From assembly GCA_015061945.1 (NCBI GenBank), contig SUVP01000008.1:1-64000 (forward strand): a stretch of DNA of 64,000 nucleotides. The letters run 5' to 3'. Positions 53,716-62,917 of this stretch are shown piece by piece (within the stretch, counting starts at the first letter, position 1; each line of letters begins with the position of its first letter). A program made the translations under genes and the position numbers. Source of the stretch: Opitutales bacterium. GTDB lineage: Bacteria; Verrucomicrobiota; Verrucomicrobiia; Opitutales; Intestinicryptomonadaceae. The notes under the pieces were generated by a model. It was not told the origin of the DNA, did no database searches, and saw only the letters and a list, made by a program, of their open reading frames with translations.

Positions 53716-56592
53716 TTATTTGATGAATTTTGCAGTTGGTGTTTTTGCCGATTTTAAATCGTTATAATTTCCTTCAAAGATTATATTACCGCCATTTGCA
53801 CCGCCTGTCGGACCAAGCTCTACGAGCCAGTCAGCGAGCTTAACAAAATCTGGATGATGTTCTATGACAATAATTGTGTTGCCAGCGTCTCGAAGTTTAA
53901 AAAGCAACTTCAGGAGTTTGTCGATATCGTCCCAGTGTAATCCCGTTGTTGGTTCGTCGAGAATATAGAGTGCACGTCCGTTTGTTCTTCGCGATAATTC
54001 AAGCGAAAGTTTTATGCGTTGTGCTTCGCCTCCAGAGAGCGTATTTGCAGGTTGCCCAAGCTTTATATATCCAAGCCCGACATCACTCAAAGTCTTTAAT
54101 TTTGCGACGATGCGTGGATATGCTTTGAAAACTTCGAGTGCTTCGTCAACTGTGAGGTTGAGTGCGTCGGCGATGTTTAAATCTTTATATCTAACTTCGA
54201 GCGTTTCACGGTTGTAGCGTTTGCCGTTGCACGATGGGCATGTTACAAAAACTTCACCGAGGAATTGCATATCTAAACAAATCGAGCCATCGCCACGGCA
54301 GTGTTCACAACGTCCGCCTTTGACATTAAAACTGAATCTACCAGCGGAGTATCCACGCATTTTTGCGAGTGCAGTTTGAGCGTAGAGTTCACGCAATAAA
54401 TCGAAAAGTTTTGTGTATGTTGCAGGATTCGAGCGTGGACTTTTCCCGATAGGAGATTGGTCGACACGAACGCAAGTGTCAAAATTTTCGAGTCCAGAAA
54501 TACCGCTGTGAGCACCACTGATTTCTTTTGCTCCGTTGAGTTTTACTGCCGATGCCTTTGCAAGAATATCGTTAACAAGTGTGCTTTTCCCCGAACCTGA
54601 AACCCCGCAAACGACGGTAAAAAGCCCGATTGGGAACTTTGCATTCACGTTTTTAAGATTGTTTTCTTTTGCACCTTTTACTGTCAGCCAGCCATTAGTC
54701 GCAGGGAGAATCGGGGCGGGGCGAGCGATACTCGCACGTCCAGAAAGGTACATTCCTGTTCTCGATTTATCCGACTTCATACAATCTTCGAGAGATCCGT
54801 TGAACATCAATTCTCCGCCGTTTTCGCCAGCTTGCGGACCAAGTTCTACAACCCAATCAGATGCACGCAGAGCCGATTCATCGTGTTCGACAAGTAGAAC
54901 AGAATTACCTTTTGCCTTTAGATTTTTCAACGCACCAATTAGCATATCATCATCGGACGGATGGAGTCCGATAGTTGGTTCGTCGAGAACATACGTTACG
55001 CCTGTTAGATTCATCCCCAGTTGCGTTGCAAGTCTTGCACGTTGGGCTTCTCCGCCTGAAAGAGTCGAGGCTTCACGGTCGAGACTGATGTATGAAAGCC
55101 CGACTGTATCGAGGAATCCCAATCGTTCGTACAGACCTTTTACAGCGTCGCAAACTGCCGAATATTTCGGATTGTCCAAAAGTGATTTTATAAAATCGAG
55201 CGAGTCTGAAACGCTCATCGCACAGAATTTGTCGTATGAAACGCCTTCGATAAACACGTTGCGTGTGCGTGCGGAAAATCTTGCACCATTACACTCGGGG
55301 CAAACAGAGGATATCTGAAAAACCGAGAGTCGAGCTCGCAAGCCGTCGCTAACTGTTTCGGCACAGAGTCTGTCAACTTCAGCGAGAACGCCATTAAAAT
55401 AAACTTCGCTTGGTTTGCAGTTGCCACGTTTCAATCGCAAGAAATATGTTCGGGATTTATCACCATACAAAAGAATTTTTCGTGTCTTTTCGGGAAGATC
55501 TCGCCAAGGTGTGTTGAGGTCGAACGGTATTTGTTCGGCGAGTTGACGCAAAATTCTATTGTGGGCAATGATTATACTTTTTGCACCAAGTCGCCACGCT
55601 TTAATTGCACCATCGCGGATAGATTTTGAATCTTCGGGGACGGCGAGTTTTTCGCTTGTTCGCATAACTCTACCTATCCCATCGCAGACAGGACACGCTC
55701 CGTCGGGGTGGTTGAACGAGAAATTTCTTACAGTCAATGGTGAGTAAACTTCGCCACATTTTTCGCACGAAAAGGCTGTGCTTAAAATCATTTCATTTTC
55801 AATTCCGTCGCTCGAATAAAATACAATAGCTTTGTCGTTGCCTTCTTTTAAAGCGAGTTCGAGTGAGTCGGCAACACGCCCACGAGATGTCGATGAGAGG
55901 GGGAATCGGTCTATGACAAGTTCGGTCTTAAATATTTTTTTTGCGGTGGCGTTTGCAAAAATTTCTTTTTCGGCAATGGGGTCGTCGAGATCAAAAATTT
56001 TGTTGTCGATTCTCGCACGTTGCCATGCACGTTGACGCAAGTTTTTGATTTCTGCTTTAGCTCCCGAAAGTTTTAATTCTCCACGTGGAGCAAGGATATA
56101 AATACGTGAATTGTTCGGCAATTTCATAACGGCATCCACGCATTCATCTATACTTCTTCGTGCGATTTTCCCGTTGTCTTTGGGGCAACGTTGTTCGCCT
56201 GCAATACTCCAAAGTAGACGTGCGTAGTCGGCAATTTCCGTCAGTGTAGCAAGTGTACTTCTCGGATTTGAACCAAGCGATTTTACTTGTTCGATTGCGA
56301 TAACAGGCGAGAGTCCACGTATAGATTCAACTGCTGGTTTGTCGATTTGGCTGAGAAGGCGTCGGGCATCAGCCGACAAACTTTCCATATATTTGCGATA
56401 ACCTTCGGCGTAAACTGTATCGAACGCCAGCGACGACTTCCCCGATCCACTTCGCCCAGTGAATGCGACAATTTTCCCACGTGGAATATCTAAATTTATA
56501 TTTTTAAGATTGTGTTGTTTTGCTCCACGTATCTCGATTTTATCAAAAGGGCAAATATCTAAATTTTTTTGACTGTCTGTTTTTGTTTGCAT
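53716..56592 (-). CDS. uvrA: Excinuclease ABC subunit A
   Basis: DNA damage sensor of nucleotide-excision repair, 958 residues. Two ABC ATPase modules: Walker A GRSGSGKSS (46-54) and a second, GVSGSGKST, near residue 660; both signatures (LSGGEAQR) are present. Zinc sites are CEKCGEVYSPLTVRNFSFN...CPVCDG and CEHCRGDGSICLDMQFLGEVFVTCPSCNG. The usual length for UvrA is about 940 residues. It acts with UvrB, not in the window. It stands alone on the minus strand, 47 bp upstream of the DUF2156 gene and divergent from the AI-2E transporter gene by 31 bp. Confidence 0.97.
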   Translation of the reverse strand: MQTKTDSQKNLDICPFDKIEIRGAKQHNLKNINLDIPRGKIVAFTGRSGSGKSSLAFDTVYAEGYRKYMESLSADARRLLSQIDKPAVESIRGLSPVIAIEQVKSLGSNPRSTLATLTEIADYARLLWSIAGEQRCPKDNGKIARRSIDECVDAVMKLPNNSRIYILAPRGELKLSGAKAEIKNLRQRAWQRARIDNKIFDLDDPIAEKEIFANATAKKIFKTELVIDRFPLSSTSRGRVADSLELALKEGNDKAIVFYSSDGIENEMILSTAFSCEKCGEVYSPLTVRNFSFNHPDGACPVCDGIGRVMRTSEKLAVPEDSKSIRDGAIKAWRLGAKSIIIAHNRILRQLAEQIPFDLNTPWRDLPEKTRKILLYGDKSRTYFLRLKRGNCKPSEVYFNGVLAEVDRLCAETVSDGLRARLSVFQISSVCPECNGARFSARTRNVFIEGVSYDKFCAMSVSDSLDFIKSLLDNPKYSAVCDAVKGLYERLGFLDTVGLSYISLDREASTLSGGEAQRARLATQLGMNLTGVTYVLDEPTIGLHPSDDDMLIGALKNLKAKGNSVLLVEHDESALRASDWVVELGPQAGENGGELMFNGSLEDCMKSDKSRTGMYLSGRASIARPAPILPATNGWLTVKGAKENNLKNVNAKFPIGLFTVVCGVSGSGKSTLVNDILAKASAVKLNGAKEISGAHSGISGLENFDTCVRVDQSPIGKSPRSNPATYTKLFDLLRELYAQTALAKMRGYSAGRFSFNVKGGRCEHCRGDGSICLDMQFLGEVFVTCPSCNGKRYNRETLEVRYKDLNIADALNLTVDEALEVFKAYPRIVAKLKTLSDVGLGYIKLGQPANTLSGGEAQRIKLSLELSRRTNGRALYILDEPTTGLHWDDIDKLLKLLFKLRDAGNTIIVIEHHPDFVKLADWLVELGPTGGANGGNIIFEGNYNDLKSAKTPTAKFIK

Positions 56593-56623
56593 TATTTCTA
56601 ATTTGACACGATATTTTTAGGAA

Positions 56624-57751
56624 ATGTTTACATCTTTTCAGAAAAAAGTTTTGGCGATAGCACTCACATGCATCGCAATATGTTTAATTGGTGCGTTTAT
56701 CGTACTTTTATTTAGTTTGTTCGCAAGCTTTCTTTCGATATTTTCAGCTGTCATAACTCCGCTTGTTTTTGCGTTAGTGTTATCGTTTATACTTTCGCCT
56801 CTTGTAAATATGTTATCGCAAAAGTGCAAAATTTCAAAAAGCATTTCTTGCGGAATTGTCGGAATTTTTGCGATGGCATTTGTTTCAATCGTGTGTGTTA
56901 TCGCAGTGCCAAAGGCGATTTCTGAAATTACCAGAATCGCACAAACGTTGCCACAAGCAGTGTACGACGGTGCACAATGGACAGCTCAAGAATTCCCAGA
57001 ATTTAGCGAAGCTATTAGGAAAAATGTGCCGAGAATCCGTGAATATTTTTCTGAAAATATGTCGGCTGAAAAAATTACAAACTTCGCAAAACGAGTTGTA
57101 AAAACGACACTTTCGGCGACAGGTGGATTAGTCTCATTCTTCTCATTTATTGCGGGGTTTGCAGTTGTGCCAATTTATTTGTATTATATGCTGACTGCAA
57201 ATTTTGACTTCTACACGCAACTCGAAAAAAATCTTTCCCGTATAGGATTTTTGTCGGAATCGAAACGTGAAGACATCATGTTTTTTGTGCGTCGATTTGT
57301 AGAAATTATGGTCGCATTCTTTAGAGGACAGTTGCTGATTGCCTTGATTATGGGGCTTCTTATCGGTTGCGGATTATGGATAGCAGGGGTGAAGTTCGGC
57401 TTTTTACTCGGCTTTTGTGCAGGAGTTTTAAATTTAATCCCATACTTGGGAACGATAATCGGGCTTGGTACAATTATTCCAGTTTCAATATTTCAGGATG
57501 GCGGTGGATGGTTGTTGGCGTCTATATCATTCGCAATATTTTGTGCGGTACAGTGCCTTGAGGGTTATGTGCTAACTCCACGAATTATGGGCGATAGAAC
57601 AGGACTCCATCCCACTGTAATTATATTCTCGGTTTTCTTTTGGGGCATTGCTCTTAACGGAATTTTAGGAATGATTTTTGCGATTCCATTTTCGGCATTC
57701 ATCGTATGTGCGTGGGATAGAATTTCAAATAGGTGGCTCGCAAAAGATTGA
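56624..57751 (+). CDS. AI-2E family transporter (TqsA/PerM-like membrane protein)
   Basis: Integral membrane protein of 375 residues with about eight hydrophobic segments: paired N-terminal helices (LTCIAICLIGAFIVLLFSLF, then AVITPLVFALVLSFILSP), a charged soluble loop (IAQTLPQAVYDGAQWTAQEFPEF), and a C-terminal block with GFLLGFCAGVLNLIPYLGTIIG, the family's hallmark. Members export quorum-sensing AI-2 or other small molecules, or move Na+/H+; substrate is unknown here. It is independent of the neighbouring genes. Confidence 0.85.
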   Translation: MFTSFQKKVLAIALTCIAICLIGAFIVLLFSLFASFLSIFSAVITPLVFALVLSFILSPLVNMLSQKCKISKSISCGIVGIFAMAFVSIVCVIAVPKAISEITRIAQTLPQAVYDGAQWTAQEFPEFSEAIRKNVPRIREYFSENMSAEKITNFAKRVVKTTLSATGGLVSFFSFIAGFAVVPIYLYYMLTANFDFYTQLEKNLSRIGFLSESKREDIMFFVRRFVEIMVAFFRGQLLIALIMGLLIGCGLWIAGVKFGFLLGFCAGVLNLIPYLGTIIGLGTIIPVSIFQDGGGWLLASISFAIFCAVQCLEGYVLTPRIMGDRTGLHPTVIIFSVFFWGIALNGILGMIFAIPFSAFIVCAWDRISNRWLAKD

Positions 57752-57877
57752 GCATATTTTCTAAAAAATTGAACTATATTGACTTTTCCCCAATGTCTTC
57801 AGATTTTTATTTGACGTAATCGGGGAATTTGAAAGCATTGTATCCGAAATTTTTTAACACTTTAACAACTACAAATT
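57752..57877. promoter_or_regulatory. Upstream region of murQ with imperfect inverted repeat
   Basis: This 126-bp spacer holds TTCCCC and GGGGAA arms about 30 bp apart and TTGAC-type hexamers near 57779 and 57812 that could be -35 boxes. No clear -10 element is visible. It is probably the promoter region of the murQ operon, with no recognised operator. Confidence 0.35.
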
Positions 57878-58693
57878 ATGAAAGTAACAGAACAATCCTC
57901 AAACTATTCTAACTTGGATAAAATGACAACTCGTGAACTTCTTTGCGGGATAAATGCAGAAGACAAAACCGTTGCGTATTCTGTCGAAAAAGCAATTCCA
58001 CAAATTGAAAAGCTTGTCGATGGTGTTGTCGAAAGAATGAAAAAAGGTGGTCGCCTTTTCTATATGGGTGCTGGTACAAGCGGACGTTTGGGTATTGTTG
58101 ATGCTTCGGAAATTCCACCAACATACGGTGTTGAACATGGTATTGTTGTCGGACTTATCGCAGGTGGCGATGGTGCAATCCGCAAGGCAGTTGAAAATGC
58201 TGAAGACGATATCGAACGTGGTTGGACAGACCTCTGTGCTTTTGAACCAAACGAAAATGATACACTTGTTGGTATTGCGTCGTCGGGTACAACACCTTAT
58301 GTGTTGGGTGCAATCAAGAATGCTCGTGCGAAAGGTTTGTTGACATCGTGCATAGTTTGCAATCCAGACTCTCCAATCGCAGAAGCTTGCGAAGTCCCGA
58401 TTGTTGCAGTTGTGGGTCCTGAATTTGTTACGGGTAGCACAAGAATGAAATCGGGTACAGCACAAAAGCTCATCTTGAATATGATTTCAACATCGATTAT
58501 GATTAAGCTCGGACGTGTAAAGGGCAATAAGATGGTCGATATGCAACTTTCAAACATCAAGCTTGTCGACCGTGGCACGAGAATGATTATGGGCGAAACC
58601 GATATTACCGATTATGAGTTCGCAAAATCACTCTTGCTCAAACACGGCTCCGTTCGCTCGGCAGTTGACGCTTACGAAAATTCAAAAAAATAA
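57878..58693 (+). CDS. murQ: N-acetylmuramic acid 6-phosphate etherase
   Basis: Cytoplasmic lyase-type etherase of 271 residues that cleaves the D-lactyl ether of MurNAc-6-phosphate, giving GlcNAc-6-phosphate for recycling of peptidoglycan. SIS domain motif GAGTSGRLGIVDASEIPP with catalytic Glu78, and a second Glu109 in KAVENAEDD, with the same spacing as in E. coli MurQ. It is shorter at the C-terminus than E. coli's 298 residues, as in many Bacteroidetes-type enzymes. It is followed 9 bp later by a sodium:solute symporter rather than the PTS MurP, suggesting a different uptake route. Confidence 0.95.
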   Translation: MKVTEQSSNYSNLDKMTTRELLCGINAEDKTVAYSVEKAIPQIEKLVDGVVERMKKGGRLFYMGAGTSGRLGIVDASEIPPTYGVEHGIVVGLIAGGDGAIRKAVENAEDDIERGWTDLCAFEPNENDTLVGIASSGTTPYVLGAIKNARAKGLLTSCIVCNPDSPIAEACEVPIVAVVGPEFVTGSTRMKSGTAQKLILNMISTSIMIKLGRVKGNKMVDMQLSNIKLVDRGTRMIMGETDITDYEFAKSLLLKHGSVRSAVDAYENSKK

Positions 58694-58702
58694 AAATTAG
58701 TT

Positions 58703-60217
58703 ATGCACCAATATCCACTTTGGCTTCTCATCACAGTTTTCACAACTTATATGGTTGTGATGTTCACAGTCTCTCGCTTGACATCGAGAAAACTTACAAG
58801 CAAGTCTTTCTTCTCTGGCGATAGAAAAGCACCTTGGGCGGTTGTCGCTTATGGTATGGTTGGCACAGTTATTTCTGGTGTGACATTTGTATCTGTCCCT
58901 GGAAATGTAATGAAGCAGAACTTTTACTATATGCCACTTGTATTCGGGTTTGTCGTCGGGTATATGGTGATAGCAAAAGTGTTGCTCCCTTTGTACTACC
59001 GAATGAACATTACATCGATTTACGCATACTTGGGCAAGCGATTTGGACCTGCAACACACAAGACAGGTTCGGCAGTATTCCTTGTATCTCGTGTGTTGGG
59101 TGCCGCTGTGAGAATCTTTGTTGTTACACTTGTTCTCTACACATTTGTTCCTAAAGGTGCAGGTTGGCAAGCACACTCATTGATAGATGTTTTAGTGTTC
59201 GCATTTGTAACGTTTGTGTTCCTCGCAGTACTCTACCTTTACACTTACAAAGGTGGCGTAAAAACTGTTATTTGGACAGACGTTTTGCAGACAACATTTA
59301 TGCTCTTGGCAGTGTTGATGACGATTGTTTTCATCTGTCAAAAAATGGATTGGGGCTTTGCCGATATGGTGTCGGCAGTGGCAAATGGAAAGAATCCAAA
59401 TGTTGAAGGCACTTGTTTTTGCGATCTCTTTGATATGCGTTGGGACTCGGCTACAAACGTGTTTAAACAACTTGTCGCAGGTGTGTTTATCTCGATTGCA
59501 ATGACTGGTCTCGACCAAGCTATGATGCAAAAATCTCTCGCTTGTGCGGACATTAAATCGGCTCAGAAAAATTTTTATTCATCGAGTGCAATTCAAATTT
59601 TTGTAAACTATTTCTTCCTTTTGCTCGGTGCATTGCTTTGTCTTTATGTCGATAAAATCGGCGGAATGGAAGCGTTGGGAATCACAAAAACTGACGAAAT
59701 TTTCCCAGCGGTTGCATCGCAATATATGGGGCTTTATGCGGGAACATTCTTCCTTGTCGGGTTGATTTCAGCATCGTATCCAAGTGCGGCAAATGCGTTG
59801 ACATCGCTGACAACATCATTCTGTGTCGACTTCCTCAAATTTGAAACGCGTGAAGATATTTCAGATGATCGCAAAGTAATTTTACGCAATCTTGTACATG
59901 GTGGTTTTGCAACTGCATTCTTCCTTATAATCGTGTTCCTTTACGTTGCAAGTAATGACGCTGTTGTTAATCTCGTTTACAAGTTAGTCGCTTATACATA
60001 TGGACCACTTTTGGGATTCTTCTTTTTTGGTATTCTTACAAAGTGGAAAATCCGCGACGGCGTTGCACCATACATTGCTATAATTGCTCCGCTTATGTGC
60101 TTGGGAATAAACATAGCTTCGAGCCAATTACTTGGTTTCGATTTAGGCTTTACGCTCTTGATTATAAATGGTGCATTGACCTGTTTCGGAATGTGGTTGT
60201 TCAGAGTTCGTGAGTAA
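58703..60217 (+). CDS. Sodium:solute symporter family transporter, possibly for muropeptide sugars
   Basis: Protein of 504 residues with about 13 transmembrane segments, of the SSS family (relatives of SGLT and the NanT-like sialic acid symporters). The typical FFSGDRKAPWAVVAYGMVGT opening, ISGVTFVSVPGNVM for helix 2 and SASYPSAANALTSLTTSF for helix 8-9 are visible, the last near the sodium site. Located 9 bp behind murQ, so a role in importing MurNAc, anhydro-MurNAc or related sugar is a natural inference; the substrate is unproven, and such a sugar would still need a kinase (MurK or AnmK), not seen here. The DUF2284 gene overlaps its end by 8 bp. Confidence 0.85.
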   Translation: MHQYPLWLLITVFTTYMVVMFTVSRLTSRKLTSKSFFSGDRKAPWAVVAYGMVGTVISGVTFVSVPGNVMKQNFYYMPLVFGFVVGYMVIAKVLLPLYYRMNITSIYAYLGKRFGPATHKTGSAVFLVSRVLGAAVRIFVVTLVLYTFVPKGAGWQAHSLIDVLVFAFVTFVFLAVLYLYTYKGGVKTVIWTDVLQTTFMLLAVLMTIVFICQKMDWGFADMVSAVANGKNPNVEGTCFCDLFDMRWDSATNVFKQLVAGVFISIAMTGLDQAMMQKSLACADIKSAQKNFYSSSAIQIFVNYFFLLLGALLCLYVDKIGGMEALGITKTDEIFPAVASQYMGLYAGTFFLVGLISASYPSAANALTSLTTSFCVDFLKFETREDISDDRKVILRNLVHGGFATAFFLIIVFLYVASNDAVVNLVYKLVAYTYGPLLGFFFFGILTKWKIRDGVAPYIAIIAPLMCLGINIASSQLLGFDLGFTLLIINGALTCFGMWLFRVRE

Positions 60218-60719
60218 TTTTCAACAACTTCAACAGACATTTAAAGTAGCCGATTTCATCGAGCAATTTCTCGATGAGTCGGTGTCGACAAAGCTTTGCA
60301 GGGGATGCGAAAATTATGGCTCAAAGTGGTCATGCCCCCCATTTGCAAAGGAATTCGACTTTCAAAAATATCAAAATATTTGTGTTTATTTGCGTCGCAT
60401 TGAAAGCATTGGCGAACTCGAGAAAACATATTATGATTCTCGAAAAAATTTTGATGAGTTTATGCTCTTGCAAGAATCGTCAATACAAGGAAGCCTCGCA
60501 CTTTTTGCGGGGTCGTGCGTAAATTGTCCACTCGAAAAATGTGCAAGAGTCGATAAAAAAGAATGTCCGTTTAAGGACAAAATGCGAACGAGTTTAGAAG
60601 CAATCGGGTTTGATGTTTCAAAGATTGCCAGAGAGGTTTTTAATACGGAAATTTTGTGGAGTAGCGATGGCTCACAGCCAAGTTATACGACACTTGTTGC
60701 GGGATTATTTTTTGATTAA
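60210..60719 (+). CDS. DUF2284 cysteine-rich metal-binding protein
   Basis: Protein of 169 residues starting with GTG inside the symporter gene (8-bp overlap). The family signature CRGCENYGSKWSCPPF is followed by CVNCPLEKCARVDKKECPF, so at least eight cysteines suggest one or two metal or Fe-S centres. DUF2284 members are found in anaerobes and are of unknown function; some occur beside redox or corrinoid enzymes. It is translated with the murQ-symporter unit. Its end overlaps the converging tetR gene by 15 bp. Confidence 0.85.
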   Translation: MSNFQQLQQTFKVADFIEQFLDESVSTKLCRGCENYGSKWSCPPFAKEFDFQKYQNICVYLRRIESIGELEKTYYDSRKNFDEFMLLQESSIQGSLALFAGSCVNCPLEKCARVDKKECPFKDKMRTSLEAIGFDVSKIAREVFNTEILWSSDGSQPSYTTLVAGLFFD

Positions 60720-61271
60720 ATCGTAAAAACGCATAATGTCTTCGGCTATTCTTGTGCGGACGTATGCGTCTGTTGGGGTAGCAGTGATATACGTTGTTCT
60801 GCCGAGAATCGAAAGGAGCGTTGCACCGATAAAATTATCGGGAATATCGTCTCTAATTTCATTTCTTTTTTTTGCGTTGCGAATAACAATAATTGCTTTC
60901 GCAAATTCAGAAAGTGCGTATTTTTTGAAACGAGGTTCACGCATAATTACTGTCGAATAAAGCGTGTTGTATTTCAAGATGTCTATCTTGTTTTTTCCAC
61001 AATAAGCAAGTTCTTCTTCGACTTTCAAAACGTGAATGATAAAATCTTTGAAAGATATATTTTCAAGGTCTATACTATTCAAATAACCGTCGAAAAAATA
61101 TTGCGTACACGACGCAAGAATTAAGTCTGATTTATTTTTGAAATAACAATACAGCAAACCTCTCGATATTCCCATCTTCTTCTGAATATCGCTGACAGAA
61201 ACGCCCTCGTAACCCTTTTTGATTAAGAGCATAAAAGTTGTCTCTAAAATTTTTTCTCTGGTATCTTTCAC
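60705..61271 (-). CDS. TetR-family transcriptional regulator
   Basis: Protein of 188 residues. The N-terminal helix-turn-helix (REKILETTFMLLIKKGYEGVS, then DIQKKMGISRGLLYCYFKNKSDL) is canonical TetR; the C-terminal helical ligand domain is unassigned. Its gene is divergent from the FadL-like porin gene with 182 bp between, where two copies of a TGAACG-N2-CGTTCA type dyad stand. It probably represses the porin gene and perhaps itself, releasing when it binds a fatty acid or other hydrophobic molecule; that is inferred from position. Confidence 0.88.
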   Translation of the reverse strand: MKDTREKILETTFMLLIKKGYEGVSVSDIQKKMGISRGLLYCYFKNKSDLILASCTQYFFDGYLNSIDLENISFKDFIIHVLKVEEELAYCGKNKIDILKYNTLYSTVIMREPRFKKYALSEFAKAIIVIRNAKKRNEIRDDIPDNFIGATLLSILGRTTYITATPTDAYVRTRIAEDIMRFYDLIKK

Positions 61272-61359
61272 AATTTTTAGAGTGCCAAATTTTTTGCGTA
61301 AATCAAGCCGAAATAGATTTTAAAAATTCTAAAGATAGAGGATTGATAAAGAATTAAAA

Positions 61360-61373
61360 TGAACGTTCGTTCA
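61360..61373. promoter_or_regulatory. Probable TetR operator, box 1
   Basis: TGAACGTTCGTTCA is a perfect 6-2-6 dyad (TGAACG / CGTTCA), in the TetR-fadL spacer. Box 2 lies 30 bp on, about three helical turns, with a TTGACA hexamer (61383-61388) between the two boxes. Confidence 0.65.
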
Positions 61374-61389
61374 GAAAATAGCTTGACAC

Positions 61390-61403
61390 TGAACGATTGT
61401 TCA
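61390..61403. promoter_or_regulatory. Probable TetR operator, box 2
   Basis: TGAACGATTGTTCA matches box 1 at most positions (one arm mismatch). Together the boxes flank a TTGACA, so bound repressor would block a promoter for the porin gene. Confidence 0.55.
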
Positions 61404-61453
61404 TTTTTTGTTTGAATATTTATTTCAATTTTTAACTCAACAAAAGATAGAAT

Positions 61454-62677
61454 ATGAAACTCGCAAAAACAGTAATTACAGCATCGGCACTTATGTTTGG
61501 TGTAGTCGCATTTGGAGCAGGTTTCCAAGTGCAAGAGCAGGGTGCATCAAATATGGGTACATCAATGGCTGGTGCAGTAACAAATGCTAATAACGACGCA
61601 TCGGCAGCATTCAACAACGCATCGGCATTTGCGTTCTCAGACCTCGAAGCAGGTAAGTCGATTGCATCTATCGGGATGTCGCTTGTCATCCCAACGCTTG
61701 GTTTGAATAAGGACGACGGCACAAATTATCCATGTGCAGTAAAATCTTTTGTTCCAAATTTCTTCTTTGGTCATAAATTCACAGAAGATCTTTCTGCTAT
61801 GCTTTCGATAACAGCTCCATTTGGTTTGGAATCTGATTACGAAGACAATTTTATTCCAGTTGGTGGTACACAAGGTATGAATAGCTACCTCTTGACAATG
61901 GATGTAAACCCAACTCTCGTTTACAAAGTAAATGATTGGTTCTCGATTAACGGCGGTATCAGTGCTCAATACGCATATTGCAAGCTCACAAGCGAGATTC
62001 CAATGGGTCCGATGGGAATGAATGAAATGAAGCTCAGTGGTCAAGGCTGGGGTGTTGGTGGCAACATCGGCTTTACTGTTCAATATATGGAAGGTGGACG
62101 TTTTGGTTTCCACTGGCGTAGTGCAGTTCAACAAGATTTGAGTGGAACAGCACGCTATGCAGGTAATGAGTTGGGCGATATCGACGCATCTGTTAAAATG
62201 CCTGATACATTTACATTCGGGGTATATCAACGTCTCCCAGGATGGTTTGATAACTTTGCAGTAATGGCAGACTACACATACACACGTTGGTCGACATTCC
62301 AAGAATTGCCAGTTAGTGGTGCAGTTAATATGGTATGTCCAGAAAACTGGAAAGACACATCTCGTGTATCGTTGGGCGTACACTATTATCCAGAAGATTT
62401 CAAGAAGCTCATTTTGCGTGCAGGTGTAGCGTTCGACGAAAGCCCTGTTCGCGATGCAATCAATCGCACGGTTCGCATTCCATGTTCGGATAGAGTTTGG
62501 TACTCGTTTGGCTTTGGCTACCAGCTCGCAGACAATATTTCGCTCGATATGTCGTATGTATATATTATGACAGTTGGCAACAGTGATATCAACAGAACAG
62601 AAAATGGTATGCATGTAGAAGGTTGGTATTACGGTCATATTCACGTAATTTCAGCTCAACTGAATTTCACATTCTAA
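61454..62677 (+). CDS. FadL/OmpP1-type outer membrane hydrophobic-compound transporter
   Basis: Protein of 407 residues with a signal peptide (AKTVITASALMFGVVAFGA), the FadL N-terminal hatch GFQVQEQGASNMGTSMAGAVTNA, alternating beta strands, and a terminal Phe (HVISAQLNFTF) as in outer-membrane barrels. It carries long-chain fatty acids or aromatic compounds across the outer membrane. Expression is probably controlled by the divergent TetR protein via the dyads at 61360-61403. It shows the cell has an outer membrane. Uptake could feed the acyl-CoA/ACP synthetase at 25.9-27.5 kb. Confidence 0.9.
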   Translation: MKLAKTVITASALMFGVVAFGAGFQVQEQGASNMGTSMAGAVTNANNDASAAFNNASAFAFSDLEAGKSIASIGMSLVIPTLGLNKDDGTNYPCAVKSFVPNFFFGHKFTEDLSAMLSITAPFGLESDYEDNFIPVGGTQGMNSYLLTMDVNPTLVYKVNDWFSINGGISAQYAYCKLTSEIPMGPMGMNEMKLSGQGWGVGGNIGFTVQYMEGGRFGFHWRSAVQQDLSGTARYAGNELGDIDASVKMPDTFTFGVYQRLPGWFDNFAVMADYTYTRWSTFQELPVSGAVNMVCPENWKDTSRVSLGVHYYPEDFKKLILRAGVAFDESPVRDAINRTVRIPCSDRVWYSFGFGYQLADNISLDMSYVYIMTVGNSDINRTENGMHVEGWYYGHIHVISAQLNFTF

Positions 62678-62718
62678 TTACGCTTTAAAAAAAGTGAATA
62701 AAAATTGAAAAAAATAGT

Positions 62719-62748
62719 TGACGAAAAAAAAGAGAAGTCCATAGTTTG
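62719..62748 (+). promoter_or_regulatory. Probable promoter for tRNA-Thr and tuf
   Basis: TTGACG at 62719-62724, an 18-bp spacer and TAGTTT (62743-62748) form the best visible promoter before the tRNA-tuf unit. The match to -35 is 5/6; the -10 is weaker. Confidence 0.4.
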
Positions 62749-62767
62749 ACTCTTACACAATTAAAAA

Positions 62768-62789
62768 CGCCAGACAACTGGCGGCTTTT
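62768..62789 (+). other. Small hairpin just before tRNA-Thr
   Basis: CGCCAG (62768-62773) pairs with CTGGCG (62778-62783), followed by a short GCTTTT run. Either a weak terminator or attenuator, or a processing signal in the tRNA leader. Confidence 0.4.
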
Positions 62790-62796
62790 AAGTGTC

Positions 62797-62869
62797 GCCT
62801 CGGTAGCTCAGTAGGTAGAGCACGTCCTTGGTAAGGACGGGGTCGGCGGTTCAAATCCGCTCTGAGGCT
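62797..62869 (+). tRNA. tRNA-Thr (anticodon GGT)
   Basis: 73 nt cloverleaf without encoded CCA. Acceptor stem GCCTCGG / CTGAGGC (one G-T pair), D-arm GCTCAGTAGGTAGAGC, anticodon stem CGTCC / GGACG with loop TTGGTAA giving anticodon GGT (reads ACC and ACU), variable loop GGTC, and T-arm GGCGGTTCAAATCCGCT with the TTCAA loop. Located 48 bp upstream of tuf, an arrangement (thrT-tuf) widespread in bacteria. Confidence 0.96.
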
Positions 62870-62917
62870 CGTTTAGAAGTCATCCACAAAAACCTAACAA
62901 TAAAAACCGAAAGAACC

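Noticed and set aside
61637-62644. Antisense open frame of 335 codons under the FadL-like gene
   Set aside because: It mirrors the clear FadL reading frame; composition is Cys-, His- and Thr-rich nonsense with no start signal.
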